DNA of 64,000 bases, taken from Celeribacter halophilus. GTDB lineage: Bacteria; Pseudomonadota; Alphaproteobacteria; Rhodobacterales; Rhodobacteraceae. The position numbers were made by a program, and so were the translations under genes. The notes below the pieces were generated by a model. That model saw only the letters and a program-made list of their open reading frames with translations, was not told the origin of the DNA and did no database searches. The DNA lies in the NCBI RefSeq assembly GCF_900114135.1, contig NZ_FORY01000004.1:124001-188000 (forward strand), read 5' to 3'. Shown here in pieces: positions 26,493-35,389 of the stretch. Every line of letters begins with the position of its first letter. Position 1 is the first letter of the stretch.

Positions 26493-28772
26493 ATGAGAGA
26501 GATTACATCCCTGAATACCGGCTGGACCTTTGCCGCCGGTTTCGATCCCGCCCATATCAACGCGCCAATGGCAGGCGAAAGTGTCACCCTGCCCCACAAC
26601 GCGGTAGATCTGCCGATGAGCTATTTCGACGAACGCGCCTATCAGAAGCCCTTCACCTATCAGCGCGAAATCCGGTGGTCTCCGGCATGGGAGGGCAAAT
26701 GCGTCCGCCTGCGGTTCGATGCTGCTATGGCCGATGCGACGGTCTGGCTCAACGGGGTCGAGACCTGCCACCACCGCGACGGCTACACGCCCTTTACCGT
26801 CGATCTGAGTGACGCATTTGTGGACGGGAAACTCCTCGTCACCCTGCGCGTTGACGGTGCGGAAAATCCCGAGATCCCGCCCTTTGGTGGCCGGATCGAC
26901 TATCTCACCTATGCCGGCATTTACCGCGATGTCTGGTTGGAAGTCCTGCCTGCGCGCCACATCACCTCGGTCAAAATCGAAACGCCTGATGTGCTGGCCG
27001 CAACCAAGACCGTGATTGCCAAAGTCGCGACCAGTGAGGCGGGGCCGGTCGAAGCACAGATCACCGATGCCCAAGGCCGCGAGATCGCGCATAGCACCGG
27101 CGAGGGGGATATCCGCTTTAAGGGCCTGACAGACATCACGCTTTGGTCCACGCAGACGCCTGCGCTTTACACGCTAACGCTCACCCTGCCCGACAGCGGG
27201 GACCAGATCACACAACGCTTCGGTTTTCGCGAAGCACAGTTCACGCCGGAAGGGTTCTTTCTCAACGGCGAACGGGTGATCCTGCGCGGCCTCAACCGGC
27301 ACCAGAGCTTTCCCTATTCCGGCTATGCGCAAGGCAAACGCAGCCAGCAACGGGATGCAGAAATTCTGCGCTTTGATCTGGGCTGCAACATCGTGCGCAC
27401 GTCGCACTATCCGCAAAGCCCCTATTTCCTCGACCGCTGCGACGAGATCGGCCTGATGGTCTTTGAGGAAATCCCGGGCTGGCAGCATATCGGCGGCCCC
27501 GTGTGGCAAGATGAATCCCTGCTCGATGTCGAGCGCATGATCCGGCGCGACTGGAACCACCCCTCTATCATCATTTGGGGGGTGCGGATCAATGAAAGCC
27601 CCGATGAGGATGCGTTCTATACGCGCACCAATGCCCTCGCCCGCGATCTCGACCCAACGCGCCAGACCGGCGGTGTGCGCTGCATCCCCGACAGCACATT
27701 GCTTGAAGATGTCTACACGATGAACGATTTCATCTTGGGCGATTTCGAGATGCCGTTCTCCAACCGCCCGCGCACCGCGTTGCGCGATCAACAGGAGGTC
27801 ACGGGCCTGCCGGAACGTGTGCCCTATCTGGTCACCGAATATAACGGCCATATGTTTCCGACCAAGGCGGGTGATCCCGAACATCGCCAGCACGAGCATG
27901 TCATTCGCCATCTCGAAGTGCTCAACGCCGCTCATGATCCGGCCACCGGTCTGGCGGGCTGTATAGGGTGGTGTATGTTCGACTATAACACGCACAAGGA
28001 TTTCGGCGCCGGAGACCGGATCTGCCACCACGGTGTCATGACGATCTTCCGTGAACCGAAATTCGCCGCCTATGCCTATGCCAGCCAGCGCGATCCCGAG
28101 GACGAAATCCTTATGGAGCCCGTCACCGTCTGGGCGCGTGGGGAGCGCAATATCGGCGGGGTGCTTCCGCTGATCGTGCTGACCAATTGCGACGAGGTGG
28201 AACTGTCCTATGCCAATGTCACGAAACGCGTCGGGCCGGACCGTGAGCGTTTCCCGCATTTGCCTCACCCGCCGGTCATCATCGACCATCGCCATTTCAC
28301 CGAAGACGAGTTGGGCGACTGGGGCGAAAGCTGGCACGCGGGACATTTGCGCGGTTTCCTGAACGGGAAGATGGTGGTGAAGCGTTTCTTCCCCGCCGAC
28401 GCCGTGCTGGACCGGCTGGAACTGGCGCCCGATGTCCAAGAGGCCGAGGCCGACCCAAGCGACGACATCCGCGTGATGATCCGTGCGCTGGATCAGGCGG
28501 GCAACAAGCTCCACTTTCTGAACGAGCCTGTGTTTCTGGAGGTCGAGGGCCCCGCGACGCTTATCGGTCCGAACTGCCCCGTCTTGCAAGGCGGGACCAC
28601 CGGATGCTGGCTCCGCCTCACGGGAGAGCGCGGCACGGTGCGGCTCACGGCAACGCTGCGGGATCATCGGGAGAAAACCCTGATCGAAGCGCGTAAATTC
28701 GGTGCGTTGAGGCAGGTTAGTCCATCGCGAGGATTGGACACAACCGACAAAGCCCCGCCTCCCCTCTCATGA
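26493..28772 (+). CDS. GH2 family beta-galactosidase
   Basis: 759 residues: sugar-binding jelly roll (about 1-155), immunoglobulin-like domain (about 156-245) and TIM barrel (about 250-560). The proton donor is Glu368 in WGVRINES and the nucleophile Glu449 in YLVTEYNGH. It is shorter than LacZ and lacks its last large domain, as in many compact GH2 enzymes, so a beta-glucuronidase cannot be excluded from sequence alone. The galactose-catabolic context strongly favours beta-galactosidase. No signal peptide is present, so it acts in the cytoplasm on imported substrate. Confidence 0.87.
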   Translation: MREITSLNTGWTFAAGFDPAHINAPMAGESVTLPHNAVDLPMSYFDERAYQKPFTYQREIRWSPAWEGKCVRLRFDAAMADATVWLNGVETCHHRDGYTPFTVDLSDAFVDGKLLVTLRVDGAENPEIPPFGGRIDYLTYAGIYRDVWLEVLPARHITSVKIETPDVLAATKTVIAKVATSEAGPVEAQITDAQGREIAHSTGEGDIRFKGLTDITLWSTQTPALYTLTLTLPDSGDQITQRFGFREAQFTPEGFFLNGERVILRGLNRHQSFPYSGYAQGKRSQQRDAEILRFDLGCNIVRTSHYPQSPYFLDRCDEIGLMVFEEIPGWQHIGGPVWQDESLLDVERMIRRDWNHPSIIIWGVRINESPDEDAFYTRTNALARDLDPTRQTGGVRCIPDSTLLEDVYTMNDFILGDFEMPFSNRPRTALRDQQEVTGLPERVPYLVTEYNGHMFPTKAGDPEHRQHEHVIRHLEVLNAAHDPATGLAGCIGWCMFDYNTHKDFGAGDRICHHGVMTIFREPKFAAYAYASQRDPEDEILMEPVTVWARGERNIGGVLPLIVLTNCDEVELSYANVTKRVGPDRERFPHLPHPPVIIDHRHFTEDELGDWGESWHAGHLRGFLNGKMVVKRFFPADAVLDRLELAPDVQEAEADPSDDIRVMIRALDQAGNKLHFLNEPVFLEVEGPATLIGPNCPVLQGGTTGCWLRLTGERGTVRLTATLRDHREKTLIEARKFGALRQVSPSRGLDTTDKAPPPLS

Positions 28773-28783
28773 CGGGAGGCGGG
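28754..28783. terminator. Convergent terminator hairpin after the beta-galactosidase gene
   Basis: A perfect 10-bp GC stem, CCCGCCTCCC with GGGAGGCGGG, has a 10-base loop containing the beta-galactosidase stop codon. On the minus strand it is followed by a short T-rich run, so it can serve the convergent dehydrogenase gene as well. Confidence 0.65.
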
Positions 28784-28810
28784 CCAGTTCTCCCTATTCG
28801 TGCCCCCGCG

Positions 28811-31261
28811 TCAAAATTTGACGCGTTCCGACTTCGGGTCATAAAACGGCTTCAGAGAAGCACGCGCCGCCACGCGCTGTCCGGCCACTTCGACCTCATA
28901 GCTGGAGGCCAGAAGCTCCGCGGCGCTTTCCCCTTCACAGGGCACATAGCCCAGCCCCATGGCCCCGCCGAGCGTATGCCCGTAAGCGCCGGAGGTCAGA
29001 TAGCTGACGATTTCACCATCACGCAGCAAGGGCTCGGCATGATAGAGTAGCGGCTCGGGATCAGTGAGCAGGAATTGCACCATCCGCATCCTGAGCCCCT
29101 CTTCGCGCTTTTGCTCCACCGCAGACCGCCCGATATAATCCACATCGGTTTTCTTGATGGCAAAGCCCAGCCCTGCCTCCAGAATATGATCCTCCGAGGT
29201 GATGTCATGGCCGAAATGGCGAAAGCCCTTTTCGATGCGGCAACTGTCCATCATATGCAGGCCGCAGAGTTTGGCATCCATGTCTCGCCCCGCCTCGTGC
29301 AGCACTTCGAACACATGCGCGGCCATATCAGTGGACACATAGATTTCCCAGCCAAGCTCGCCCACATAGGTCACACGATGGGCACGCGCGAGGCCCATGC
29401 CGATCTCGATCTCCTGACAGGTGCCAAAGGGGTTGGTCGCGTTGGAGAAATCATTCGGGGAAACCCGCTCCAGAAGCGCACGCGCATTGGGCCCCATGAC
29501 ACAGATCACCGCTTCTGCGGCGGTCATGTCTGTGATGGTAACGTTGAAATCCCCTTGATGACGCCGCAGCCATGTCTGGTCGGCCAGGCACGTCGCCGCA
29601 GGGGTAACGATGAGATAGGCGGTCTCCGACAGGCGCGTGATGGTCACATCCGCCTCGATCCCGCCTTTGGTGTTGAGAAACTGGCTATAGACGATTTTGC
29701 CCACGGGCACAGACAGGTTCGAGGCGGACACATAGTTCAGAAAGGCCTCCGCATCGCGCCCCTCAACCCGCAGCTTGCCAAAGGACGACATATCGTAAAT
29801 CCCGACATTCTCGCGGATGGCCTGATGTTCGCGGGCGGCATTGTCAAACCAGTTCTGGCGTTTCCACGAATACTCGTATTCGGCCTTCTGCCCCGCATCG
29901 GCAAACCAGTTGGCGCGTTCCCATCCTGCAAATTCGCCAAAGACAGCCCCTTCGGACTTGAGCGCCTCATGCAGCGGCGAGCGGCGGATGCCCCGTGCGG
30001 TGGCTTTCTGGCGGTAGGGGAAATGGTCGGCGAACAACAGGCCCAAGGTCTCTTTGGAGCGTTCGAAGAGATAGGTCTTGTTGCCTTGAAACGGCTGCAT
30101 GCGGGAAATGTCCACATCCCCTAGATCGAAAGGCTTCGACCCCGTGTCCATCCACGCGGCCAGCGCCATACCCGCCCCGCCCGCTGACTGGATGCCGATG
30201 GAGTTGAACCCCGCTGCAACCCAGACATTGTCCATCTCGGGCGCAAGACCCAAGTGATAGGAATCGTCCGGCGTAAAGCTCTCCGGCCCGTTGAAAAACG
30301 TGTGTATTCCCGTCTCGGCCAAAAGCGGTAACCGGTTCACCGCCGCCTCAAGGATCGGCTCGAAATGGTCGAAATCTTCGGGAAGCTGGTCAAATTCGAA
30401 ATCTTCGGGAATGCCTTTCATCGCCCAAGGTTTCGCCATAGGCTCAAAAGCGCCCAACAGGATTTTGCCAGCGTCTTCTTTGTAATAGGCACATTCCTCT
30501 GGCACACGCAGGGTCGGAAGCTGTGTCAGCTCCGGCACCGTATCCGTGACGATGTAGAAATGTTCACAGGCATGAAGCGGCACGTTGACGCCCATCTGGC
30601 GCCCGACCTCATGGCCCCACATACCAGCGCAGTTCACCACATGGTCACAGGTGATGCGGCCTTCGCCCTCGGCACTTTCCCAGTTCACAGCTGTGATCCG
30701 GCGGTCTTGCTTTTCGAACCCTGTGACCTTTGTGCGCTCCAGAACGACTGCGCCGCGATCCTTGGCCCCGCGCGCCAGTGCCAGCGCGATATTGGCCGGA
30801 TCGCCCTGCCCGTCCTTGTCGAGATAGACGGCGGCGGTCATGTCTTCGACATTCACATGGGGATAGCGTGCCAGCACATCGTCAGGTCCGATTTCCTCGA
30901 CCTCGACCCCGAAAGCGCGGGCCATAGACGCCTGACGCAGGATTTCCTCGCGGCGCTCTTGCGACAGCGCCATTGTGATCGACCCGTTGCGCCGGAACCC
31001 TGTGGCCACGCCTGTTTCGTCTTCGAGCGTGCCGTAAAGCTCCTGCGAATATTTGGCGAGCTTGGTCATATTCTTCGTGGCACGCAACTGGGCGATCAGC
31101 CCCGCCGCATGCCATGTTGTGCCCGAGGTGAGCTGTTTTCGTTCCAGAAGAACCACATCGGTCCAGCCCAATTTGGTCAGGTGATAGGCGACCGAACAGC
31201 CGATCACCCCACCGCCGACGATCACGACACGCGCGTGTTTTGGAGGCATTGCCATTGTCAT
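28811..31261 (-). CDS. FAD-dependent N-methyl (dimethylglycine/sarcosine-type) dehydrogenase with GcvT domain, copy 1
   Basis: 816 residues. The N-terminal DAO-type FAD domain has VVIVGGGVIGCSVAYHL and SGTTWHAAGL; His51 in TWH aligns with the histidine that carries covalent FAD in dimethylglycine dehydrogenase. The C-terminal half (about 430-816) is a GcvT/aminomethyltransferase module that in relatives transfers the released methylene to tetrahydrofolate. The gene starts 12 bases after a paralogue. A ribosome site fits an ATG at 31255 as well as the one at 31261. The family removes N-methyl groups from glycine derivatives; the exact substrate is not readable. A second copy and an XRE-cupin regulator share the operon. 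Confidence 0.86.
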   Translation of the reverse strand: MTMAMPPKHARVVIVGGGVIGCSVAYHLTKLGWTDVVLLERKQLTSGTTWHAAGLIAQLRATKNMTKLAKYSQELYGTLEDETGVATGFRRNGSITMALSQERREEILRQASMARAFGVEVEEIGPDDVLARYPHVNVEDMTAAVYLDKDGQGDPANIALALARGAKDRGAVVLERTKVTGFEKQDRRITAVNWESAEGEGRITCDHVVNCAGMWGHEVGRQMGVNVPLHACEHFYIVTDTVPELTQLPTLRVPEECAYYKEDAGKILLGAFEPMAKPWAMKGIPEDFEFDQLPEDFDHFEPILEAAVNRLPLLAETGIHTFFNGPESFTPDDSYHLGLAPEMDNVWVAAGFNSIGIQSAGGAGMALAAWMDTGSKPFDLGDVDISRMQPFQGNKTYLFERSKETLGLLFADHFPYRQKATARGIRRSPLHEALKSEGAVFGEFAGWERANWFADAGQKAEYEYSWKRQNWFDNAAREHQAIRENVGIYDMSSFGKLRVEGRDAEAFLNYVSASNLSVPVGKIVYSQFLNTKGGIEADVTITRLSETAYLIVTPAATCLADQTWLRRHQGDFNVTITDMTAAEAVICVMGPNARALLERVSPNDFSNATNPFGTCQEIEIGMGLARAHRVTYVGELGWEIYVSTDMAAHVFEVLHEAGRDMDAKLCGLHMMDSCRIEKGFRHFGHDITSEDHILEAGLGFAIKKTDVDYIGRSAVEQKREEGLRMRMVQFLLTDPEPLLYHAEPLLRDGEIVSYLTSGAYGHTLGGAMGLGYVPCEGESAAELLASSYEVEVAGQRVAARASLKPFYDPKSERVKF

Positions 31262-31273
31262 AGTCCTTTCAGA

Positions 31274-33712
31274 TCAAGCACGCAGACGCGCGTTTTCCGC
31301 GTCCCACAGGGTCGCATTGGCTTCAACCACGGCTTTCAGACGCCTGCCGTAGACTTCGATCTCAAGCTCCGTGCCCGCTGCCGTTGCCTCTATATCCAGC
31401 ATGGCCAAAGCGATGGCCTTCTCGACGCGGTAGCCATAGGCCGAGGAGGTCACCTCCCCCACGCGCTGGCCGTCCTTGAACACGGCGGCCATATAGGGCG
31501 CGTCCTGCTCTGCGGTCTCGACGGTCAGGGTGACAAGGCGTTTGGAGACACCGGCCTGCGCCTGCGCTTGCAACGCGGCCTTGCCGGCGAAGTCCTGCGG
31601 CTTGTCGAGTTTGACGAAGCGATCTAGTCCGGTTTCCAGAAGGCTGTAATCCGTGGACAGATCGCCTTTCCACGTCAGATACCCCTTTTCGATCCGCATC
31701 GAATTGAGCGCATACATGCCAAAGGGCGCTGCACCGGCCATGCGGATGGCTTTGTAAACCTCCGCCGCGTCTTCGGTGGCGCAATGGACCTCCCAGCCCA
31801 GTTCGCCGACAAAGGACACCCGTGCGAGCGTGACGGATTTGCCCGCGATCAGCGCCGACTGATGGGTGAGCCAGCCAAGGGACAGGTCCGCATCCGAAAG
31901 CTGCGCAAACAGATCGCGGGATTTCGGACCGCTCACGAGCATGACCGTCACGGCCTTGGTGTGATCGCTCAGGTGCAGCCCGTCCGTCAAATTCCGCGAC
32001 AGGATCTCGAAGTCATGCCATTGCGCCAGAGCGGCGGTCATCAGGGTGAAATTTTCCTCGTCATGACGCATGCAGGACATTTCCGTCAGAACCCGCCCCG
32101 TCGGCGTGGCAAAATAGATCAGGTTCATCCGGCCAATCTTCGGCAGCGCCCCCGTGATCCGTCCGCGCAGCCACTCGGCCGCACCTTCGCCCGACAGGGT
32201 GAACCGCGAAAAGCCGCACATGTCGATCACGCCAACGCCATCGCGTACCGCTTCGACCTCTTCACGGACACGCGGCGTCCACGGGCCGGTGCGGTTCCAT
32301 GTATGGGTGGCCTCCTCAGAGGTGTCGTCACCATCTTTGGCGAACCAGTTGGCGCGTTCCCAGCCGTTATAGGCCCCCATCTGCGCCCCGTCCGCAATCA
32401 GGCGCTCATGGTTCGGGGAGAGTTTCTTGTCCCGCGCGGCGGGCCATTCGTGATGGGGGAAATGCATGGCATATTCATGACCATAGGTTTCCATAGCCTT
32501 TTTCATGCTGAAATCGTGATCGGCGTGATCTGTGAACCGGCGCGGATCAATGGACCACATATCCCACTCGGTTTGCCCGTGCATGATCCACTCCGACAGA
32601 ACCTTGCCCGCACCGCCACCTTGGGCAATGCCGAAGGTGAAGCTGTGGCCCTCGAAAGCATTGGGCACACCCGGCATCGGCCCCACCATCGGCAGGCCGT
32701 CCGGCGCATAGGGGATCGGGCCGTTGATGTTGCGCTGGACGCCTTGCGTGCCCAAAAGCGGCACCCGTTCCATCGCATCCATAATATACCATTCAAGGCG
32801 GTCCAGATCGTCGGGATAAAGCTGGAAGCTGAAATCTTCGGGCATTTCCTGCCCCGAGGCCCAGCCGACCTGACAGTTGCGTTCATAGGGGCCGAGGTTG
32901 AGACTATAGGTGTCCTGACGCAGGTAATAGGACGAATCCACATCGCGCAGCATCGGCACTTTGCGCCCGTTCTCTTCCGTCCATGCTTTGATCTCTGGGA
33001 TGGCTTCAGTAAGGAAATACTGGTGGCTCATGACCGTGAGCGGCACCTCGCGCCCGCCATGTGGCAGGAACCATTCTCCCACCCGCGCGGCATAATACCC
33101 CGCGCAGTTCACCACATAGTCACAGCGAATATCGCCTTTCTCCGTGTGAACCACCCATTCCCCGTTGTCGCGGGATACGCCCGTGGCCGGTGTGAACCGT
33201 GCAATCGTCGCCCCAAGAGCGCGTGCGCCTTTGGCCAGTGCCTGCGTCACCTGCGACGGGTCAATGTCACCATCGAGCGGATCCCAAAGCCCGCCTTCGA
33301 GATCATGGGTCTCCATGAAGGGGAAATGCGCCTGCAATTCCTCCGGCGTGCACATATCCATCTCAAGTCCCATATGCGCCGCCATGCCTTTGACCCGCTC
33401 GAACTCCATCATCCGGTCATGGCTATGGGCCAGCCGCACCGCGCCGGTCAGATGGTAGTTGATCGGGTAGTCCACCTCATCGGCCAGATCGCGATACAGC
33501 GCCAGACCGTAACGCTGCATATTCATCACGCTGTAATTCGCTGCAAAGTTCGGACAGTTGCCCGCCGCATGCCATGTGGAGCCTGCGGTCAGTTCGTTTT
33601 TCTCCAACAAAACACAGTCGGACCAGCCCGCTTTCGCGAGATGGTAGAGCGTGGAGACACCGATAACACCGCCACCGATAATGACGACACGAGCTGTAGA
33701 GGGAAGAGACAT
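31274..33712 (-). CDS. FAD-dependent N-methyl dehydrogenase with GcvT domain, copy 2
   Basis: 812 residues with the same layout as the downstream gene: FAD motif VVIIGGGVIGVSTLYHL, TAGSTWHAAG with the flavin-linking His48, FAO middle domain and C-terminal GcvT module. Sequence after the histidine (NCPNFAANYSVMN) differs clearly from copy 1 (LIAQLRATKNMTK). That stretch lines the substrate and flavin region, so the tandem copies probably act on different substrates or on successive demethylations. The ribosome site GAGG lies within the stop region of the regulator gene, 9 bases upstream. Confidence 0.85.
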   Translation of the reverse strand: MSLPSTARVVIIGGGVIGVSTLYHLAKAGWSDCVLLEKNELTAGSTWHAAGNCPNFAANYSVMNMQRYGLALYRDLADEVDYPINYHLTGAVRLAHSHDRMMEFERVKGMAAHMGLEMDMCTPEELQAHFPFMETHDLEGGLWDPLDGDIDPSQVTQALAKGARALGATIARFTPATGVSRDNGEWVVHTEKGDIRCDYVVNCAGYYAARVGEWFLPHGGREVPLTVMSHQYFLTEAIPEIKAWTEENGRKVPMLRDVDSSYYLRQDTYSLNLGPYERNCQVGWASGQEMPEDFSFQLYPDDLDRLEWYIMDAMERVPLLGTQGVQRNINGPIPYAPDGLPMVGPMPGVPNAFEGHSFTFGIAQGGGAGKVLSEWIMHGQTEWDMWSIDPRRFTDHADHDFSMKKAMETYGHEYAMHFPHHEWPAARDKKLSPNHERLIADGAQMGAYNGWERANWFAKDGDDTSEEATHTWNRTGPWTPRVREEVEAVRDGVGVIDMCGFSRFTLSGEGAAEWLRGRITGALPKIGRMNLIYFATPTGRVLTEMSCMRHDEENFTLMTAALAQWHDFEILSRNLTDGLHLSDHTKAVTVMLVSGPKSRDLFAQLSDADLSLGWLTHQSALIAGKSVTLARVSFVGELGWEVHCATEDAAEVYKAIRMAGAAPFGMYALNSMRIEKGYLTWKGDLSTDYSLLETGLDRFVKLDKPQDFAGKAALQAQAQAGVSKRLVTLTVETAEQDAPYMAAVFKDGQRVGEVTSSAYGYRVEKAIALAMLDIEATAAGTELEIEVYGRRLKAVVEANATLWDAENARLRA

Positions 33713-33721
33713 GGGGAGACC

Positions 33722-34279
33722 TCAGTATACAGGGGGAGAAATGACCCAGACCGCAATGGCCGGAGTGTCATAGGGATTGGCCCAGCGGTAGCTGTCGCCA
33801 CGAATGCGGAAACTGTCTCCAGCGGAGACTGTGAACTTTTCACCGTCGATCCAGAGCTCCAGCATGCCGGAGATCATATAGGCGACTTCGGTGGTCGGAC
33901 GCGTGATGACTTCTTCACGCGCGGCACCCGGTTGAAAGGTGGAATGGATCACCTCGAAATCATCGGTCAGGTCCGGCGAGATCAGGGTTTCCACCAATCC
34001 GGTCTCATGTGCGCCGATATGGCGACGGGCCGATGCCCGCACGATCCGGCCCCGCTCTTTTTCCGGCGCAGGGGCGGTGCCGAAAAACAAGGACAGCGGC
34101 ACATCGAACACCCGCGCAATGTCGCGCAGATCATCCATCGTCGGGGTCGAGAGGTTGCGTTCCACTTGCGACACCCAACCCAAGGACTTCCCCAACTTCT
34201 GCGCAAGGGTTTCCAAGGTCATTTTGCGGGCCGTGCGCAAAGCGCGAATATCTTGGCCGAGGTCGGGAGTGTTAGGCAT
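33722..34279 (-). CDS. XRE-cupin transcriptional regulator of the dehydrogenase pair
   Basis: 185 residues. An N-terminal XRE helix-turn-helix (about 8-62) contains ALRTARKMTLETLAQKLGKS and WVSQVERNLSTPTMDDLRDI. A C-terminal cupin barrel (about 105-180) contains EVAYMISGMLELWIDGEKF and SAGDSFRIRGDSYRWANP. Such regulators sense small metabolites, commonly amino acids or amines. It is the first gene of an operon with two N-methyl dehydrogenases, and its upstream region has two matching 23-bp dyads, so autoregulation is likely. Confidence 0.9.
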   Translation of the reverse strand: MPNTPDLGQDIRALRTARKMTLETLAQKLGKSLGWVSQVERNLSTPTMDDLRDIARVFDVPLSLFFGTAPAPEKERGRIVRASARRHIGAHETGLVETLISPDLTDDFEVIHSTFQPGAAREEVITRPTTEVAYMISGMLELWIDGEKFTVSAGDSFRIRGDSYRWANPYDTPAIAVWVISPPVY

Positions 34280-34331
34280 GGGGCTCTCATCTTCTGGCGG
34301 GCAAGGGGTGAATCAGCACCTCTCTGCGTCA

Positions 34332-34354
34332 TGAAATTTATCTCTAAATTTTCA
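34332..34354. promoter_or_regulatory. Candidate XRE-cupin operator, proximal copy
   Basis: 23-bp dyad with arms TGAAATTT and AAATTTTCA, lying about 55 bases upstream of the regulator start in an AT-rich stretch. Its layout is repeated exactly at 34365-34387. Confidence 0.65.
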
Positions 34355-34364
34355 CAAACAGTCA

Positions 34365-34387
34365 TGAAAATTCTTAACAAAATTTCA
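34365..34387. promoter_or_regulatory. Candidate XRE-cupin operator, distal copy
   Basis: 23-bp dyad with arms TGAAAATT and AAAATTTCA, same length as the proximal copy. The centres are 33 bp apart, close to three helical turns, which would place two regulator dimers on one DNA face. Confidence 0.65.
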
Positions 34388-34451
34388 CGAAAACCCATAG
34401 GTGAATATTTTTTGAGCAAAACACAGGGCAAAATGCGCACAGAAAACACGC

Positions 34452-34484
34452 AAACGGCCTCAACAACATGTGCCAAGGCCGTTT
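34452..34484 (-). terminator. Intrinsic terminator of the TauE/SafE gene
   Basis: AAACGGCCT pairs with AGGCCGTTT around a 15-base loop. Read on the minus strand the stem is followed by TTTGCGTGTTTTC, a usable U-rich tail, 23 bases beyond the exporter stop. Confidence 0.7.
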
Positions 34485-34506
34485 CAATTCAAAATTGAGG
34501 TCTCGC

Positions 34507-35247
34507 TCAGAGGTAGGCAGACAACCCGCGCCAGCCGGAAAGCACTGCCGCCACGGCCATCACACCGATTGCGATTTTGCGGTATTGATCCGAACCAAGC
34601 CGCTTGAACGCCTCTGTGCCCAGCCACGTTCCGAAGATCAGCCCCGGCACAGACACGACCACAAGCACCAGCATGTGCAGATCAATCGCTCCTGCCAAGG
34701 CCAACCCTGGCGTGGCAATCAGGGATGAAAAGAAAAAGAAGATCAGCAAAGAGGCGCGGGTTTCTTTTGCGGGCATCCCTACTCCGAGATAGTAGGCCAC
34801 AGCGGGCGGTCCGGGCATGGCGGCCAAGCCGGAGAACACACCCGAAGCAACACCTGTCACCGCCGCGAGATGTCCGCTCGGGCGCGGCTCGGCGGGTTTG
34901 TAGCGCAGCAAAAGCAAAAGTCCAAGCATGACCGCCACGGAGATCAGCACGCGTGCGGCATCCGGCGACAGAACCGCCAGCGCATAGATTCCGATGGGCG
35001 TTCCGATCAGAGAGCCAATCGCCAGCCGCAGCACAGATGGTTTGTGAATGTCTTGGCGCAACGCATAGACATCATGAAAGCCCACGATCAACTGCGCCAG
35101 AACGGCGAGAGTAACAGCTTGCAGCGGCGGCAGAACCAGCGACATGACCGGCACGGCAACAATCGCGAACCCGAACCCCGCAATGCCACGAATAAAAGAG
35201 GAAAACAGAACAGCAATACCAACAAAGAGAACTATCATAACGGTCAT
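34507..35247 (-). CDS. TauE/SafE family sulfite/organosulfonate exporter-like permease
   Basis: 246 residues, about eight helices in two related halves. Family motifs include FIRGIAGFGFAIVAVPVMSL in the first helix pair and GLAAMPGPPAVAYYLGVGMP in the second half. The ATG at 35247 has GGAGC about 9 bases upstream; the open frame continues to 35436 without support. TauE/SafE proteins move sulfite, sulfoacetate or related anions. It stands between the dehydrogenase cluster and a MocR regulator and may be transcribed alone. Substrate and direction are unknown. Confidence 0.82.
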   Translation of the reverse strand: MTVMIVLFVGIAVLFSSFIRGIAGFGFAIVAVPVMSLVLPPLQAVTLAVLAQLIVGFHDVYALRQDIHKPSVLRLAIGSLIGTPIGIYALAVLSPDAARVLISVAVMLGLLLLLRYKPAEPRPSGHLAAVTGVASGVFSGLAAMPGPPAVAYYLGVGMPAKETRASLLIFFFFSSLIATPGLALAGAIDLHMLVLVVVSVPGLIFGTWLGTEAFKRLGSDQYRKIAIGVMAVAAVLSGWRGLSAYL

Positions 35248-35389
35248 GCGCGGCGCTCCATATGCGAATCGTCCTTCTTTAGCGCGAAGGCCCAAATCAG
35301 GATCGGGCCAGAAAGGGTATATCCATTGGGCCAGCCAACGGAACGAACCGTGCGGCCCTATCCTCTTAACGCCTCTCGTTCGCAGACGT

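Noticed and set aside
27174-28667. A 497-codon minus-strand frame opposite the GH2 gene.
   Set aside because: Antisense of a gene with intact catalytic residues; no motif recognised.
31784-34498. A 904-codon plus-strand open frame opposite the second FAD/GcvT dehydrogenase and the XRE-cupin gene.
   Set aside because: It is the antisense of two well-supported genes, has no ribosome site and reads as His/Arg-rich low-complexity protein; long antisense frames are common in GC-rich DNA.
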